The notes under the pieces are model-generated. The model was not told the DNA's origin. It did no database searches and saw only the letters and a program-made list of their open reading frames with translations. The translations under genes were made by a program, and so were the position numbers. Below are positions 34,870 through 45,539 of a stretch of DNA of 64,000 nt, in pieces. This DNA comes from Austropuccinia psidii (lineage: Eukaryota > Basidiomycota > Pucciniomycetes > Pucciniales > Sphaerophragmiaceae), in assembly GCA_023105745.1 (NCBI GenBank), contig JALGQZ010000009.1:7129937-7193936 (forward strand), written 5' to 3'. Position 1 is the first letter of the stretch. The number at the start of each line of letters is the position of its first letter.

Positions 34870-36370
34870 AGGGTGAGGCTTAATCCAATCTTCTTTTCAT
34901 CAAATTCTGGTGGATCTTAATCTTCTTCTTCTGAGTTTTTTGGTCTTCTTGATAGCCCATCTGCCATGATGGAAGTCTTCCCTGGTTTTTGTACCAAACC
35001 AAAGGAAAATAGTTGAATGAAAGCCACCCATCTTGTCCTTGGGGCATTGGGTAAGCAAGGGGTGTTGATCATTTCAATTAAGGCCTTGGCATCAACTTGT
35101 AATTCAAAATGTTGTCCCCCAAGTATTCTCTGCAGCTTCTTGGGGATTCTTGCAACTCCGCAGAGTTCCGATTTGGGTTGTGAGTATTTTGATTCTAATT
35201 TTGAAAAAGTTATTTATTCATATAATACGGGTCTGTCTTTTCCTTCTTTATCTTCTTGAGTGAGTACCTCTCCTGCAGCAATGTAGCTTGAATCTACTTC
35301 TAGCCTATTTTTTCCTGCTCCTTTGTCATAATCCAATTTCTTGAGGGTTATTTCATCTCCAACTATTCTTCTGAGCTAATGGAAAGGTTATTCACATTTT
35401 TCATCCCAGTCCCAGTCGACATCTTCTCTGGTGAGCCCTCTGAGTGGTGATGCAAATTGTGAGAAGTTTTCAATGAACCTCCTTAAATAGGCACAAAGTC
35501 CAATAAATCCCCTTATTTCATTCTATTTAAGAGGTGTTGGCCAATTTTGAATTTTGTTTATCTTTTGTTTTGTAATTGTTCTTACTTTAAATGATACAAC
35601 ATGCCCTACTGTCGCCAAAGCTGGAACACAGCATGCAAAATTTGATCCTGAGATAGTAAATCCTGCTTCTTCAATCCTGAATAGAACTCTTTCTAAGGTT
35701 ATGGCATATTCCCATATAAATCTTCAGATTGAGGGGTTTTCTGGTAGTGTTTCTTGGTTGTAAAGTGATCTTGGTCCTTTTATTCCTCCATAATCAATCA
35801 AAATTCCTACACTTTCTGGTATTTCTTCTTGGAGTATCCAGATCATTTGGGCTTGGATACGCCTACTGAGTTAGTGGCTCCTTGGGGTAGTCTTGTGAGT
35901 TGCATCCTTCCAAGGGGTGTTTCAAAAGTGGTGAGGGGTCTTGTAGTGACATCTAATTCCCTTTCATCATATCCTGCCATGATGTCTCCTAGTCCATAGC
36001 ATACTCTTCCTGCAAGTGTATCTACAAATTCTTCAAGGTGAGGTGGTAAGCCAGCATCCTTGATGGTGACTTTGTTGAGTTCTCAAAGGTCATGGAGAAT
36101 TCTGAGTTTCCAATTTTCTTTTTCCACACAAAAGATTGGGCTTGTGTAGCTTGAGGTGGAGTGCTCATAGAGTCCAGTCATGATTCTTTCTCTGATTAAT
36201 TCAGTAAGCTGACGTAAAATTGATTTTGGAATGGGAATTGGTTTCTTTTGCCAAGGTTCATGAGGTATTACTAGTATCTCGTAAGGTTTTCCATATGAGT
36301 GTTTGAGTAAGCCGCTTTCTTCTTCACAGAAATCTATTGCTTTTTCTCTTAAGGTAATAACACTTTTGAG
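34870..36370 (-). pseudogene. Gypsy family D: RNase H and reverse transcriptase remnant
   Basis: Piecewise minus-strand translation gives, around 35950, GYDERELDVTTRPLTTFETPLGRMQLTRLPQGATNS, an RT signature (quoted in two parts: GYDERELDVTTRPLTTF and ETPLGRMQLTRLPQGATNS). At about 35000-35120 it gives the RNase H end (LQVDAKALIEMINTPCLP, then MADGLSR). Stops and frame changes are frequent. Confidence 0.75.
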
Positions 36371-36379
36371 TAAGCTTAT

Positions 36380-36607
36380 TTATTCATTTGATAACCATCC
36401 TGGTGGGCCAAAATTGACTGCTTGCAGTCTTTCATGGGTGACCTTGAAGGTTTCTTGAAATATAGGTGGGTTTGGTGATAAGGGTGTTTCATAAGGATCC
36501 CTTGACAAATGTGGGTTAAGTTCTTGAGGCATTGGCTCATTGACTATTCTCCCCTTCTTCAGGACTGATTTATATTTGGCTGCTAAAGGTTGGTGATTCA
36601 TCTTCAA
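36380..36607 (-). pseudogene. Family D: region upstream of reverse transcriptase
   Basis: A short frame reading KYKSVLKKGRIVNEPMPQEL... and PPIFQETFKVTHERLQAVNFG. By position it is the segment between protease and RT. No motif assigns a function. Confidence 0.5.
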
Positions 36608-36699
36608 TGGGTGTCTTTTTTAATGATTTCTAAGAATTTGCTAGTGTCCTGAAATATTGAGGTTTTCACAATTCTTCTTTGTTCTTTCTTCCATAAAAA

Positions 36700-39600
36700 A
36701 TTTAGTTTAAGGTCATACAGGACCTACAACTAGGTGTGTAACCCCTGTATATTAGGTATACAAGTCCAGCAGTTCAAGTCATGCAAGGACCTCCTGGCCT
36801 AATCCAAGGGCTTATCTTAATTCTGGAGCTCCTTTGGGCTTGATTTTGGATTCTACTTGACTCTTGTTTTATTCTTCAATCTTCATGATTTCCATTTGAT
36901 GAAATATTCTTCTAATTTTTTTATTTCTTGATGGGAAATTTTCTTTTCTTAATTTATGGCTTGAGACTTCACTTTTTTCATTGTGGCCAATTTTATAATG
37001 CTAAAAACCTGTGAAACCCCTTGTTCCTGTTACACAAAAGAAGCAGTTTATTGTCATGCTAAGTACAAAAATGGTCCTTCAGCACTTCTCCTGACTAGCA
37101 AAATCCCCTCAAGCTTCTTGGCTGTTTTGTTTATAAGTTTCCCTTCCCAAGTCTACAGGGGAAGCAGTTTAGTGTCATGCTGAGGACCTCTTGAGTCATC
37201 AAGCTTCTTTAAAATCCCAAGGGCAATTTGAGTTGAGTGTTTACATAATCTTGTTTGTCCATCATGTTGAGTGAGTCCTGATTTCTTAATTAATCCAATG
37301 AGTCATCCTTCAGTCCATAAATCCTGACCAGTGATTTGTATTTTCCAAATGAGTCTCAATCCAGAATCAAAGAAACTGCCAAGGTCTTGTGTTTCCCAAA
37401 GGTCAAACCATAAGGAACTCCTTCTTTTTTTTATAAGTGATATTCATTTTCAGTGTTCTTAATAAGTATTTTTTTGAATTCTCTTTATATTCTTGAAAAT
37501 AATTCCTTTTGGTTCTTCTGTACTCCTAAATTATACCTGTTATATAAAAAAAATGAACAATGAAAACAATTATAATAATAAGATGATTAAAAATTGATTT
37601 TTATATTAATTGATTGATTTTTTAATAATAATATTTGTTTTAATGAGGGCCCCCCTCTCCATTTCAAAATTTTGAGCTGGTTTACAAATATTGAAGAGGA
37701 TATATTCTCATTCCCCCAAAACTTCCACTATAAGGGATAGTGTAAGAAACAAGTTTACCCTCCCCTTATTTTTTTAAAATTATTTCGATAATAGAAACAA
37801 CAATACAATAAAGTCACATATTTTATTTTTAAGTTGGAATGAATAGTATTTTTTTGACTTTAAGTATGAAATAGCCAGTATTTGATATATGGGAAAAAAT
37901 CACAATTTAAAGGAAATAAACCTTAATCTCAATCAAGATCACGGATCTGTTTGGTTAAAGGTGGTAATTTATGCCAATTAGCTAACGTTGGTGGTCTTGA
38001 GAGTATTGATAATTAATATTACATAATTGCAGGATTAAAATTTGAGTCTTTCATTGATATAATGACCCAAATGATGCCACAACTCTTCCTTTTGCAATCC
38101 TCATTGTGACTCAGACTTTATTTCAACTCCATCCCCTTTATGGTTCAGATTTTCTGTTACCTATAAATGCATTTGAGTTGTGAAAAAAATTATAAACACT
38201 GAAAAAAAAATATTTGCATAGTTTTAAAAGACTCTTGTTTGGTTTTGGGGGGCTTTTTAAATTTCTCTTGGGATAAATAGCACATTTAGGTGTTATTAAT
38301 ATGTAAATTTCCCAGATTATGTCATCAGTTTATGAGTTTTTAATATAAATTGCTCCTTCAGAGTTCAATTAAGGCCTCCATGGAACAAATAATTCTTCTT
38401 TTCAAACAAACTCCAATCACTTTCTTGTAATTGAAGAAATATTTCAAATAAATCAATCATTTTGAAAAAATACTTGATTGGAATTTTTTTTAATTATTAT
38501 TATTATTGAGTTGAAAAATTAAGCCAATTCAATGGCTCTTGTTGTAATAGTAGGAAAAGTATAATAAAGATAATAAATAAATAGAGTATTCTTGGGATCA
38601 TGAATGCGATATTCCCCCATTTCTTATAAAAAAATAATTGAATTTCAAGTAAAAAAAAAATTAAAAAATATATTTAAAAGGTTTGAGTCAGTAAATATGT
38701 CTAATTCTTGTTTATCATGAAAGAATATTAGAAAAAAAAAGAAATAAAACCTTAGGTAGTTTATAGTCTTTCCTAGGACTTATCCTCCTTTGATAGTCCT
38801 TGTTCAATCTTTTTGAATATTTTAAATAGACAGTTTATGTTCTTTCCAAGGACCATTAGTTGATTCTTTTTTGTATTTTTTTAGTCTTTTTTGAGAGTTT
38901 TGGTGGCCAGTTTATGGTCTTTCCAGGAACCATTGGCTACTTGTTTTTATTTTATATTATTTTTTGATACTTTGGGTGATTTACTGTTGATATTTTAAGG
39001 GGCAGTTTATGGTCTTGCCAAGGACCATTGGCTGATTTTTTTTTACCTTGAGTCCTTGTTGAGACTTTTAGTGGGAAGTTTATGGTATTTCCAAGGACCA
39101 TTTCTTGTGTCCAGGCAACTGATTGTTGCCTTTGGGCTTTCATTGCATGTTATTTATCTTCAAAGCCAAGTTGTATAATTAGTTCAAACAGTTTACAGTC
39201 TTATTCAGGACTCTTGGTTTTTTATAGCCAGTTTAAAGCCTTGCTGAAGTCCTTGTTTTGGTTTATTTCAACTTCCTTCATGAAATATATATATATATAA
39301 TGTTTTTTGGGTTTCTTTTGTTTCTCATTGAAATATACCTGTATCAAAGATAAAAAAATAATGTTAGCATTGGTAGAGAAGAGAAGAATTAAATAATAGA
39401 TAAAACTAGGCAGTTTCAAGCCATGCTGGGGGCTTTATTGTTACTTTATTGTTTTCCTTCCAAAAAACTTCTCCAAATTTGGATTTATAATCTGTTTTTT
39501 GTATTTGAAGCCCTGCATAGTAATATCATTAGACTCAATCATTAATAATTATAAATGAAATTGATCAGTTTTATATGCCTTTCTCAGGGCATGTTTTGTA

Positions 39601-40170
39601 TGTTGAAGACCTGTAAGATTTTGATTAAATTATGTCAGTATGATGTAGTTGTCAAAAATCAGATTTAAATGAACAAATTCTGAAGTTCAATGTCTTGATT
39701 AGGACATATTTTTTAATTGTTTTCTTTTGAAAAGCCCTTTTTGTTCTTACCTATCCGATTCAAAAAAAAACAGGGCCCTTTCTTAATTTATAGTCCTTTA
39801 GCCATTAAGAGTATGAGATTTCAGCCCAATATAATTAAAATAGAAAATAAAAAGAAACCATCAGTTTAAAGCCTTGATGAGGGATATTCTGTTTTCTTAT
39901 TCTTTTTTTTGTATATTGAAGACTTGTAGGATTTCAAATCAATTATTTCAGTATGAGTCAATTGTCAAAAATCAAATTAAATGTAAAATTTAGAAGTTTA
40001 ATGTCTTGCTGAGGACATAGATGTTATTTATTGTTTCAGGAATTTATTCTTCAAATCTTGGAAAATAAATAAAATAAGGAATTTTTTGTTAGTGATATAA
40101 ATAACCCCAAAATAACCATAAAATTCAAAAGAAGCAAAACAGTTTAAAGCCATGCTGAGGGCCTTTTTTT
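36700..40170. repeat. Array of about 16 degenerate ~26-bp motifs in AT-rich DNA
   Basis: A motif close to CAGTTTAWRGYCWTGCTGAGGRC recurs on the plus strand at about 36705, 36773, 37043, 37160, 38755, 38833, 38909, 39003, 39075, 39187, 39230, 39411, 39566, 39685, 39862, 39990 and 40140. Spacing is 45-180 bp, with a gap at about 37.2-38.7 kb. Part of the spacer also repeats: the phrase TTGAAGACYTGTARGATTT recurs at about 39604 and 39913, and NTGTCAAAAATCAGATT follows it each time. No coding content was recognised in between. Confidence 0.7.
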
Positions 40171-40429
40171 TTAAAAAAAAAACAAACTTTTTCAGTGTTG
40201 TTTTTTATTTTATTTATATTTATATTTTATTTTAAGCCCTCTTTAATTTTTTTGTCTTGCTTTCTAAGACCTGCAGTAGTCAAAGCTGTCAAACAAGATC
40301 AATTATAAAGAAAATTGATAACAATGAAATATAATTCAAAATAAAGAAATCAGCAGTAAATTTAAATAAAAAAATAAATAAAGAAACAATAAGTGTATTT
40401 CTATATTTATACTTTTTCTATGCTCTTCT

Positions 40430-40453
40430 TATTTATTTATTTATTTATTTACT
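40430..40453. repeat. TTTA microsatellite
   Basis: A run of about five TTTA units. Confidence 0.85.
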
Positions 40454-40479
40454 TGTTTTCACTTATTTTATTATATTTT

Positions 40480-41456
40480 TACTATTGTTAGAAGGTAAGG
40501 TAAGGAGCTTTCCAGGCTGATGTAGAAGTCCCTAACACCTCATACCATGCGTTGGGTGGCTTTTTTTATTGCTTATCTTTTTGAAAATCACTTTATGGTG
40601 CTTTTATTCACTTCGCATGGCTTGTTCTCTACTAGAATGTCGTGCAGTATAGTTTGTCAATGAAAAGTGAGGCTCAGCCCTACAAATCTCCTCAAAAGCC
40701 TTTTGGGTGGGCTGTTTCAGTCTCAATGGGTGTTATAACACCCCAATTGCAGCTTCGGGAGATTGTTTCTTTCTTGCCAAGACATCTAGATGTGCTTTAC
40801 TAGCCACCCCCTACCCTGTATAGAACAGCATTGGGTGAGATTTCTTTATTCATCTTTTTTTTAAAAAGATTTTTTATTCATTTATCTTGTTTTATATATA
40901 TCTAATTGCTTCCAAAACACTTTTATTGTGCTGTATAATCCTTCCCGTGGTTTGATTGGCCAGTCCCTTAAGCCCTTTTTGAAGCTTCGAATAGGTTAAC
41001 TTATTGTTTTTGAATTCTCCAACACCCTTTAGGATTCTGGAATACCAATCGGGTGAGTTTCTTTCATTTATATTCTCCTTGAAAAGCACTTCCTTATGCT
41101 TTGAACCAGTGCAGGTGTTTTTTTCTTTGGTTTATTTGTATTTCAAACCTTTTAAGCAGCTTCGGGTTAGCAGCTTTTGGCTCGTTGGTTCTGGAAAACC
41201 TTATCAATCTTTTGAGTAAATTGGGTGGATCATTCTGGGTATTTGGATGGTGTCTATACACCTTTTATCAATTGAATTGGGCTCCTAGGTTCCTGACGGT
41301 AATCAATTTTATTTTATTTTTACTAAGGAACCTTCCAAACACTGATGAGAGATGTTTGAGTATTGTCCAATGCCTGAATAGGTACCCCAAGGTGCTCTCA
41401 ATCATGTCAGCTGTTCAAAGAGGTCCTCCAGTCCCCCTTCTGAGCTAAATCCGCCC
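40480..41456. other. Degenerate ~250-bp repeat units, higher CpG content
   Basis: Related blocks occur at about 40550 (GCGTTGGGTGGCTTTTTTTA, then TTTTGAAAATCACTTTATGGTGC), about 40828 (GCATTGGGTGAGATTTCTTTATTC) and about 41048 (ATCGGGTGAGTTTCTTTCATTTA, then CTTGAAAAGCACTTCCTTATGC). The sequence keeps CpGs, unlike most of the window to its left. It is the target into which the compact Copia-type element was inserted. No gene recognised. Confidence 0.45.
41452..41456. other. Target-site duplication CGCCC (left copy)
   Basis: CGCCC precedes the left LTR and is repeated at 43149-43153 after the right LTR. Confidence 0.9.
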
Positions 41457-41726
41457 TGTTGGAGTATTCCACCGTTGAAACGGTGCTTTTCATTTTGCCT
41501 TTTACAACTTATTTCTACTTTTAGTATTTGAACTTTTCATTTAACAAAAGTAAAAATACTTTTGTTCATTTTGTTATTGTACATGTTTTACTAAAAAGCA
41601 CTGTACTCTTTAGTATTTAAAGAGACAGTCCTTCGTTGTAACTAACTACATGAAATTAATAAATAAAAATAATTAGAATTGATTTATTGTTGTCATCGTC
41701 GTCGCTTCATTATCGTATACTCAACA
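41457..41726 (+). repeat. Left LTR of the gag-only element
   Basis: TGTTGGAGTATTCC ... ATACTCAACA, 270 bp, near-identical to 42878-43148. Confidence 0.95.
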
Positions 41727-41794
41727 AATTATCAGTACCAGCTGTTCTGCAACTGGAATTGTTTTGTTTGAACTCGTCTTTATCGTACTCCTCT

Positions 41795-41925
41795 CGGCTG
41801 TGTGAACCCAGAGGAACACAACCTACTGGTTGTATCCCAGCATCCAATTTTTGTCGTACTTGTATTGGTTGTGTGAACCCAGAGGAAAAAGACCTACTGG
41901 TTGTATCCCAGCATTTCGTCTCCTT
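41795..41925 (+). repeat. Two tandem ~72-bp units in the leader of the gag-only element
   Basis: TGTGTGAACCCAGAGGAA followed by CCTACTGGTTGTATCCCAGC occurs at about 41800 and again 72 bp later. Confidence 0.8.
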
Positions 41926-41943
41926 CTTTTTACTATTGTCATC

Positions 41944-42849
41944 ATGTCGTCAAACAACTTAATTAGTCGTCTATTACTAACTTCTGACAATTATTTCACA
42001 TGGGTAACCATGATGGAGTCAGAGCTAGATATTATTGGAGCCTTGGACCTGATTTTAGGAACTTATCAACAGTCCAGAGAAATTCAAGAGAATCTCAATC
42101 GCAAGGCCTATAACTTGATCATTCGATGCTTAAATGAAGAAAATATCTCATTTGTCTCAAGTATGCTCAGTGAAGACAATAAAAGAAACGGACAGGTCCT
42201 ATGAGCCTTGGACCTGATTTTAGGAACTTATCAACAGTCCAGAGAAATTCAAGAGAATCTCAATCGCAAGGCCTATAACTTGATCATTCGATGCTTAAAT
42301 GAAGAAAATATCTCATTTGTCTCAAGTATGCTCAGTGAAGACAATAAAAGAAACGGACAGGTCCTATGGAATATGTTAAAAGAAAAATATATGTCCAATG
42401 ACATTTCAAGTCAAGCTTTAGCATTCACAAAATTCAGTCAAGTAAAATTTACAACCACATTAGATTTTATTCGAGAAATTAGAACTACGGTTAGCAAGAT
42501 GCGATTAGTAGGGTTTAAATTGGAAGAATCTGCATTAAGTATTATGGTGCTCAGCAAATTACCAGCAGAACTCGACTCTTTTGTACGAGTAATGTCCCAT
42601 GGATTTCAGAACAAAGGACTCGACTTCATTGTCAAAAAGCTAGAACAAGACTACGTACAATTCAAATTGAATGAAGATGCTTGTGAAACTGCAACAGCAC
42701 TGTATAGTCAAAAGAACAAGAAGTTCTACAATTTTTGCAAAATGAGGAGTCACATAGAAGAATCCTGTTGGAAGGAACATCCCGAAAAAAGGCCAACAAA
42801 CCTTACTGCCCAGACTGAGGAAGAGGATGAGCCCTCAATTGCATTCTAA
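41944..42849 (+). pseudogene. Copia-type gag (UBN2/Retrotran_gag-like) of the gag-only element
   Basis: The frame begins near ATG 41944 (MSSNNLISRLL) and reads SDNYFTWVTMMESELDIIGALD, typical of the N-terminal Gag of Copia elements. A 165-bp (55-codon) exact direct duplication follows, with a TGA at its junction (42202-42204). The frame then continues to 42849 through VLWNMLKEKYM, LAFTKFSQVKF and LPAELDSFVRVM. Near the end, YNFCKMRSHIEESC is a CCHC-knuckle relic in which the first Cys is Tyr. Without the duplication, gag would be about 245 codons. Gag packages RNA in particles. With the junction stop and damaged knuckle this copy is probably not functional as protein. Confidence 0.85.
42041..42370 (+). 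repeat. 165-bp exact tandem duplication inside gag
   Basis: 42041-42205 is repeated immediately at 42206-42370 without a difference that I can see. The unit is a multiple of three, and the junction makes TGA. Confidence 0.92.
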
Positions 42850-42877
42850 TGTACACCGTCTCAACAGTGAGGGGGCA

Positions 42878-43148
42878 TGTTGGAGTATTCCACCGTTGAA
42901 ACGGTGCTTTTCATTTTGCCTTTTACAACTTATTTCTACTTTTAGTATTTGTACTTTTCATTGAACAAAAGTAAAAATACTTTTGTTCATTTTGTTATTG
43001 TACATGTTTTACTAAAAAGCACTGTACTCTTTAGTATTTAAAGAGACAGTCCTTCCTTGTAACTAACTACATGAAATTAATAAATAAAAATAATTAGCAT
43101 TGATTTTATCGTCGTCATCGTTGTCGCTTCGTTATTGTATACTCAACA
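42878..43148 (+). repeat. Right LTR of the gag-only element
   Basis: 271 bp. It begins TGTTGGAG after the purine run and ends ACTCAACA, followed by the CGCCC target duplication. Confidence 0.95.
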
Positions 43149-43153
43149 CGCCC

Positions 43154-43493
43154 AAAGTCACACCTGTCATGATTGTACATCTATTATTTCTTTTCTTTTC
43201 TTTGTTCTTCTACCATGCCAAGGTAGTAATGCTATCCAAAGCATTGGTCATGGTACTTGCTTCTTGTTGGTGTTTAGAGTGGAGTCAACTTTCAGCCAGC
43301 TTCATCATCTGTCTTCTCCATCGCCTTGCTTAAAAGGCTGTGTGTGGTGTGTAGGCGCAGTGCTTAATACAGTAGAGTAGTATTAAGTTTTTTGTTCTTC
43401 TTTTGAACATTGTTATAAAGTAGAGCTGTCTTCCTGACCGTTGGTGTTCTGACCCAAGACTTATTATTTTCTTTTGCTTTGCTTTGGCGAGGT
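43154..43493. other. Short pre-insertion sequence between two Copia insertions
   Basis: CpG-containing sequence with no recognised gene. With the Copia element removed it would continue at 49063. Confidence 0.4.
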
Positions 43494-43498
43494 GGCAC
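43494..43498. other. Target-site duplication GGCAC (left copy)
   Basis: Repeated at 49058-49062 on the other side of the Copia element. Confidence 0.9.
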
Positions 43499-44134
43499 TG
43501 TAATTATAGTCGAGAGTTAGTTATGATCTAACGACCTCGGTCGTCACTTTATTGTAGTATATATATATATATATTTACATTTCTTGCACACAGTAGTGGT
43601 AAAGTTCTAATGTATTATGATTTAGTACAGATGGTTAGTATGAATATGTAATGGGCATTACTAGTTAATTTCATAGAATATAAAGTAAGTTAGGTAGAAA
43701 GGTTGTTTACCTTTGACAACTAAGACACTAATGATATGGATATTACTACGTCTATCTAAGCTACTTTTTCAACTACAAAAACACAGCCTGAATAAAAAAT
43801 AATAAGTTAATACAATGGTTACAAATAATTGATCGTCAGAGATGAGATAGAATGTGTTAGTGATTTGTTTACCTCCACTGTCCCTCTGTATCACCCGTAG
43901 TCAGTAGAAGAGCCTTGATCCTGATTCAAGGTTTGTAGCCGCCGGGTCGTAAGGATAGTGGTGGAGATAGGTTATGATAGATGGTGAAAGTAAAGTACGG
44001 AGCTAAATAAAAATTGAGAGTTGAGGGAGTTTGGGATTGGTATTTGTACACGGGAAGTGATCAATCCGCAGCAGTGATGCGGATAAGTGATAACATCAGC
44101 AGCAAAAGTTCTGGTAAGATCAGTGATGATGTCA
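43499..44134 (-). repeat. 3' LTR of the Copia element (636 bp)
   Basis: Pairs with 48426-49057 over its whole length. In minus orientation it runs TGACATCATCACTG ... AATTACA. It contains an AT microsatellite of variable length near 43557. Confidence 0.94.
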
Positions 44135-44159
44135 CCCCCCTGTGATCTCAGGTTTGACT

Positions 44160-45539
44160 AACTTCAGAAGCTTGATGGCTTGATGATGTTTTACTGTTCC
44201 CAAAGCTTTTGTTAGTACAGCAGCAACCATATCATTTGTAGATGTATGTTGTACAATCAGTAGGTTCTTCCTGACTAGATCTCGCAGGTACTGGAATCAG
44301 ACTTCTCTTTTCTTTGAATTAGGAGTGAGTTGAGCTTCCTTACTTATTTTAATGGCTCCAGTATTATCATTTTTGAGTACGGGAACCTTTAGTTTGATAT
44401 GTAAGGTGGACAAGAGACTAGACAGCCATCGCTTTCCTTAGAGCACTTGTTCATCAAAAGAAAAACTCTGATTTGGTTGTTGATTGTGCTACAACTGGTT
44501 GTTTCTTGGTGGTCCAGGAGATAGGGTTGCCTAGAAACATAATCACATACCCTGAGTGCGACTTCTTAGTTAATAGAGAGGTGGCATAGTCTGCATCGGC
44601 CCAGCCTGTGAGTTCACTCTCCAGATGTTTGGTTATTGTGAAATGCAATCCTAGAAATTGGGTCCCAATTAAGTACCTAAGTAGGTGTTTCACTAGTGAC
44701 CAATGTGCTGCGGTAGGTCAATTGGTAAACTGGGACAGGAGGTTAGTGGTGAACATGATGTCAGGTCTGGTGTGAAGAGCGAGGTAGTTGAGCATTCTGA
44801 TTGCCTTCTGCATGGTCAGGTTGGAAAAAGGCATGGAGGCTTGTGCAATGACATTGTGATTGTTTGCTGGAGCTGGAGTTTTGATAGAGTTGGCCGAGGT
44901 CATTTTGAACTCCTCTAGGATCTTACTGCAGAAGTCTTGTTGGTGCAGGATTACTGATCTGTTCTGTTGCCAACTCAAGGTTTATCAAAGATGTTTAGTT
45001 GGTTGTTTCTTTGTTTTTATGGAGTATGACTTGCTCATCTGTGTCAGGAAGTGTTCGATTACTTCAGCTGTCTCACCAATGATGAATCCATCGTCTACAT
45101 GTATATGTAGGAATATAGTTCTGTCGGTGTTGAAGAATAGGCATTTGTCGGTATCAGCTGAAGCTAAAACCAGTTTGCAAAGAGTGGAAACCAGATGTTC
45201 TTCCTATTGTCGTGGAGCTTTTTTGGTCCCGTATAGTGATTTTTTGGGTTTCCAGACCCAGTTCTCCTTACCTGGAACTTCATAATTGGCAACCTGAGAA
45301 ACGTAGTTGGGGGCATCCATCTCACCATAAAGGAAAGCTGTCTCTACGTCAAATTGATAGGCTAAATATTTTCTGTTGACCATGAGCAACAGAAGGATTT
45401 TGAATGATTCCGATCTATCCACTGCAGCATATGTGTTGTAGTAGTTGACCATGTTCTCTTGGTGGTTTCCAAAGCAGACCCATCTGGCTTTATATTTAAG
45501 GATCTTTCCGATTTGTTCTTCTTTCGGACGAGTCGCCAC
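44160..45539 (-). pseudogene. Copia element: reverse transcriptase and RNase H, broken
   Basis: 45539-45204 carries the RT fingers and palm: KARWVCFGNHQE, YAAVDRSESFKILLLL, FDVETAFLYGEMDAPNYV. Between 45200 and 44980 the catalytic tract reads HVDDGFIIGE in another frame, near 45090. 44978-44718 carries the thumb and connection (RMLNYLALHTRPDIMFTTNLLSQF). 44693-44454 is the RNase H (GWADADYATSLLTKKSHSGYV, then PISWTTKKQPVVAQSTTKSE). The C-terminus (HTSTNDMVAAVLTKALG) is readable near 44200. At least three frame changes are needed to read through. Confidence 0.93.

Larger units (their letters stand above)
41457..43148 (+). mobile_element. Compact gag-only LTR element (TR-GAG-like, Copia type), 1,692 bp
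   Basis: Two LTRs (41457-41726 and 42878-43148) flank about 1.15 kb of internal sequence that contains a leader and one Copia-type gag frame but no protease, integrase or RT. A polypurine tract (GTGAGGGGGCA) precedes the right LTR, and CGCCC is duplicated at the target. The LTRs differ at about 10 positions by eye, so the insertion is fairly young. It fits the class called TR-GAG in plants: mobilised in trans, coding only Gag. Confidence 0.88.

Noticed and set aside
36700..40170. CRISPR array
   Set aside because: The repeats are degenerate, spacing varies widely, and the DNA is eukaryotic.
43557..43575. AT microsatellite as an independent feature
   Set aside because: It is part of the Copia LTR and is present in both LTR copies.
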